From Rhodoferax sp. BLA1 (GTDB taxonomy: Bacteria > Pseudomonadota > Gammaproteobacteria > Burkholderiales > Burkholderiaceae_C), in assembly GCF_013416775.1 (NCBI RefSeq), contig NZ_SZVI01000013.1, positions 186,001-250,000 on the forward strand: a DNA stretch of 64,000 nucleotides, in the 5' to 3' direction. The position numbers and the translations under genes are program-made. The notes under the pieces were generated by a model, which saw nothing but the letters and a program-made list of their open reading frames with translations, had not been told where the DNA came from and searched no databases. Shown here piece by piece: positions 63,527-64,000 of this stretch (position 1 is its first letter; every line of letters starts with the position of its first letter).

Positions 63527-64000
63527 TCAGTGACTTGGGTGCTTGATCCAGCCGCTGATCTGGTCCACCGCCTGGGCTTCCATACCGACATAACCGTGGT
63601 GATGGAAAGCCTCGCAGGGGCCGCTGCTGGGTTCGGTTCCACCATCGACTTCGATGTACTGTTTGACCGGTGCAGACACCAGTCGGCTGATCAAACGCTG
63701 CGCCGCAGCGGGTGGGGTGATGCGGCAGGCGTCGTGCTTGTGCTGAAAGATCAGAACAGGCACCGTGATGTCCTCCAGCGCAATGTCGACCACGGAGCCA
63801 CCCGGCTGCGATCCAGTGACGGTGGAACTCAGCACCACACCGGCAATCCGGGCGCCCAGTGCCACGCTGTTGGCAGCCGCGCTGAGGGTGCCCTGGCTGG
63901 TGCCGACCAGCCACACCGGAACGTTGCTGCGCTGGCCAATGTCATCCAAGATGGTGCGCACATCGGCCTGATGTTCGCCCGAGCGGCGAAACGCCGGGGT
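63527..64000 (-). CDS. Alpha/beta hydrolase, 3' part (5' end outside the window)
   Basis: The C-terminal ~157 residues of a serine hydrolase; the frame is open to the window edge, so the start lies beyond it. The nucleophile elbow is VGTSQGTLSA (G-x-S-x-G). The likely acid is in QHKHDACRITPP, and the His is within CEAFHHHGYVG near the C-terminus. Probably an esterase or peptidase-like hydrolase; a substrate cannot be told. It reads toward the nitronate monooxygenase gene and may share its transcript, 30 bp apart. Confidence 0.82.
   Translation of the reverse strand, partial: TPAFRRSGEHQADVRTILDDIGQRSNVPVWLVGTSQGTLSAAANSVALGARIAGVVLSSTVTGSQPGGSVVDIALEDITVPVLIFQHKHDACRITPPAAAQRLISRLVSAPVKQYIEVDGGTEPSSGPCEAFHHHGYVGMEAQAVDQISGWIKHPSH

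Overview
The window is a 64 kb piece of a high-GC proteobacterial chromosome. The nearest fit is a betaproteobacterium of the Comamonadaceae, Rhodoferax- or Polaromonas-like. This rests on the cysI-DUF934-cysH-cysD-cysN sulfate cluster with an APS-type CysH, Bug/TctC-type transport, the grpE-dnaK-dnaJ order, and an abundant ~42-bp palindromic repeat. The genus is an inference from gene content and order; no marker gene fixes it.

Layout. 0-2.5 kb: end of a Zn/Cd/Pb P-type ATPase, an HSL-type esterase and a TauE/SafE anion exporter. 2.6-8.3 kb: assimilatory sulfate reduction, broken between cysD and cysN by two long fold-back sequences. 8.3-10.8 kb: a small degenerate chromosomal integron. It has a decayed intI with a LexA-like box at its start, an attI-like core site, and two cassettes read away from intI. 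These encode a HEPN-type protein and an FRG-domain protein, each followed by an attC-like site. 10.9-20.4 kb: a transglutaminase/DUF2126 protein, a nested inverted-repeat element, a condensation-type acyltransferase, a DHA2 exporter, a TPR/glycosyltransferase-like protein and a secreted DUF3616-like protein. 20.4-29.4 kb: recC-recB-recD. 29.5-31.1 kb: an A+T-richer pair of nuclease-like genes (PD-(D/E)XK and NERD). 31.1-36.6 kb: a large hybrid histidine kinase and a chemoreceptor. 37-40.3 kb: a FabR-like repressor with two matching operators, a truncated ferredoxin-reductase paralogue and FadD. 40.4-49 kb: transporters, hydrolases, an AhpD-like protein, a NifX-like protein, a two-component system with a divergent small periplasmic protein, and a quinone oxidoreductase. 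49-53.1 kb: a TctC/EamA/TctA/TctB group. 53.1-56 kb: GspE-like ATPase, spermidine-synthase-like protein and ComFB. 56.3-61 kb: HxlR regulator, FKBP, then grpE-dnaK-dnaJ behind a near-consensus sigma-32 promoter. 61-64 kb: a beta-CASP metallo-hydrolase, nitronate monooxygenase and a truncated hydrolase.

Two things stand out. The first is the integron remnant carrying two possible defence cassettes. The second is a family of about 15 copies of a ~42-bp element (ATAGCT, then a GCCCTT/AAGGGC hairpin, then TAGAGGC). It lies between genes and is also read in frame inside or at the start of recB, recC, cysN, the DUF934 gene and an EamA transporter gene. This resembles the Rickettsia palindromic elements. 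No tRNA, rRNA, CRISPR array or transposase gene was seen.
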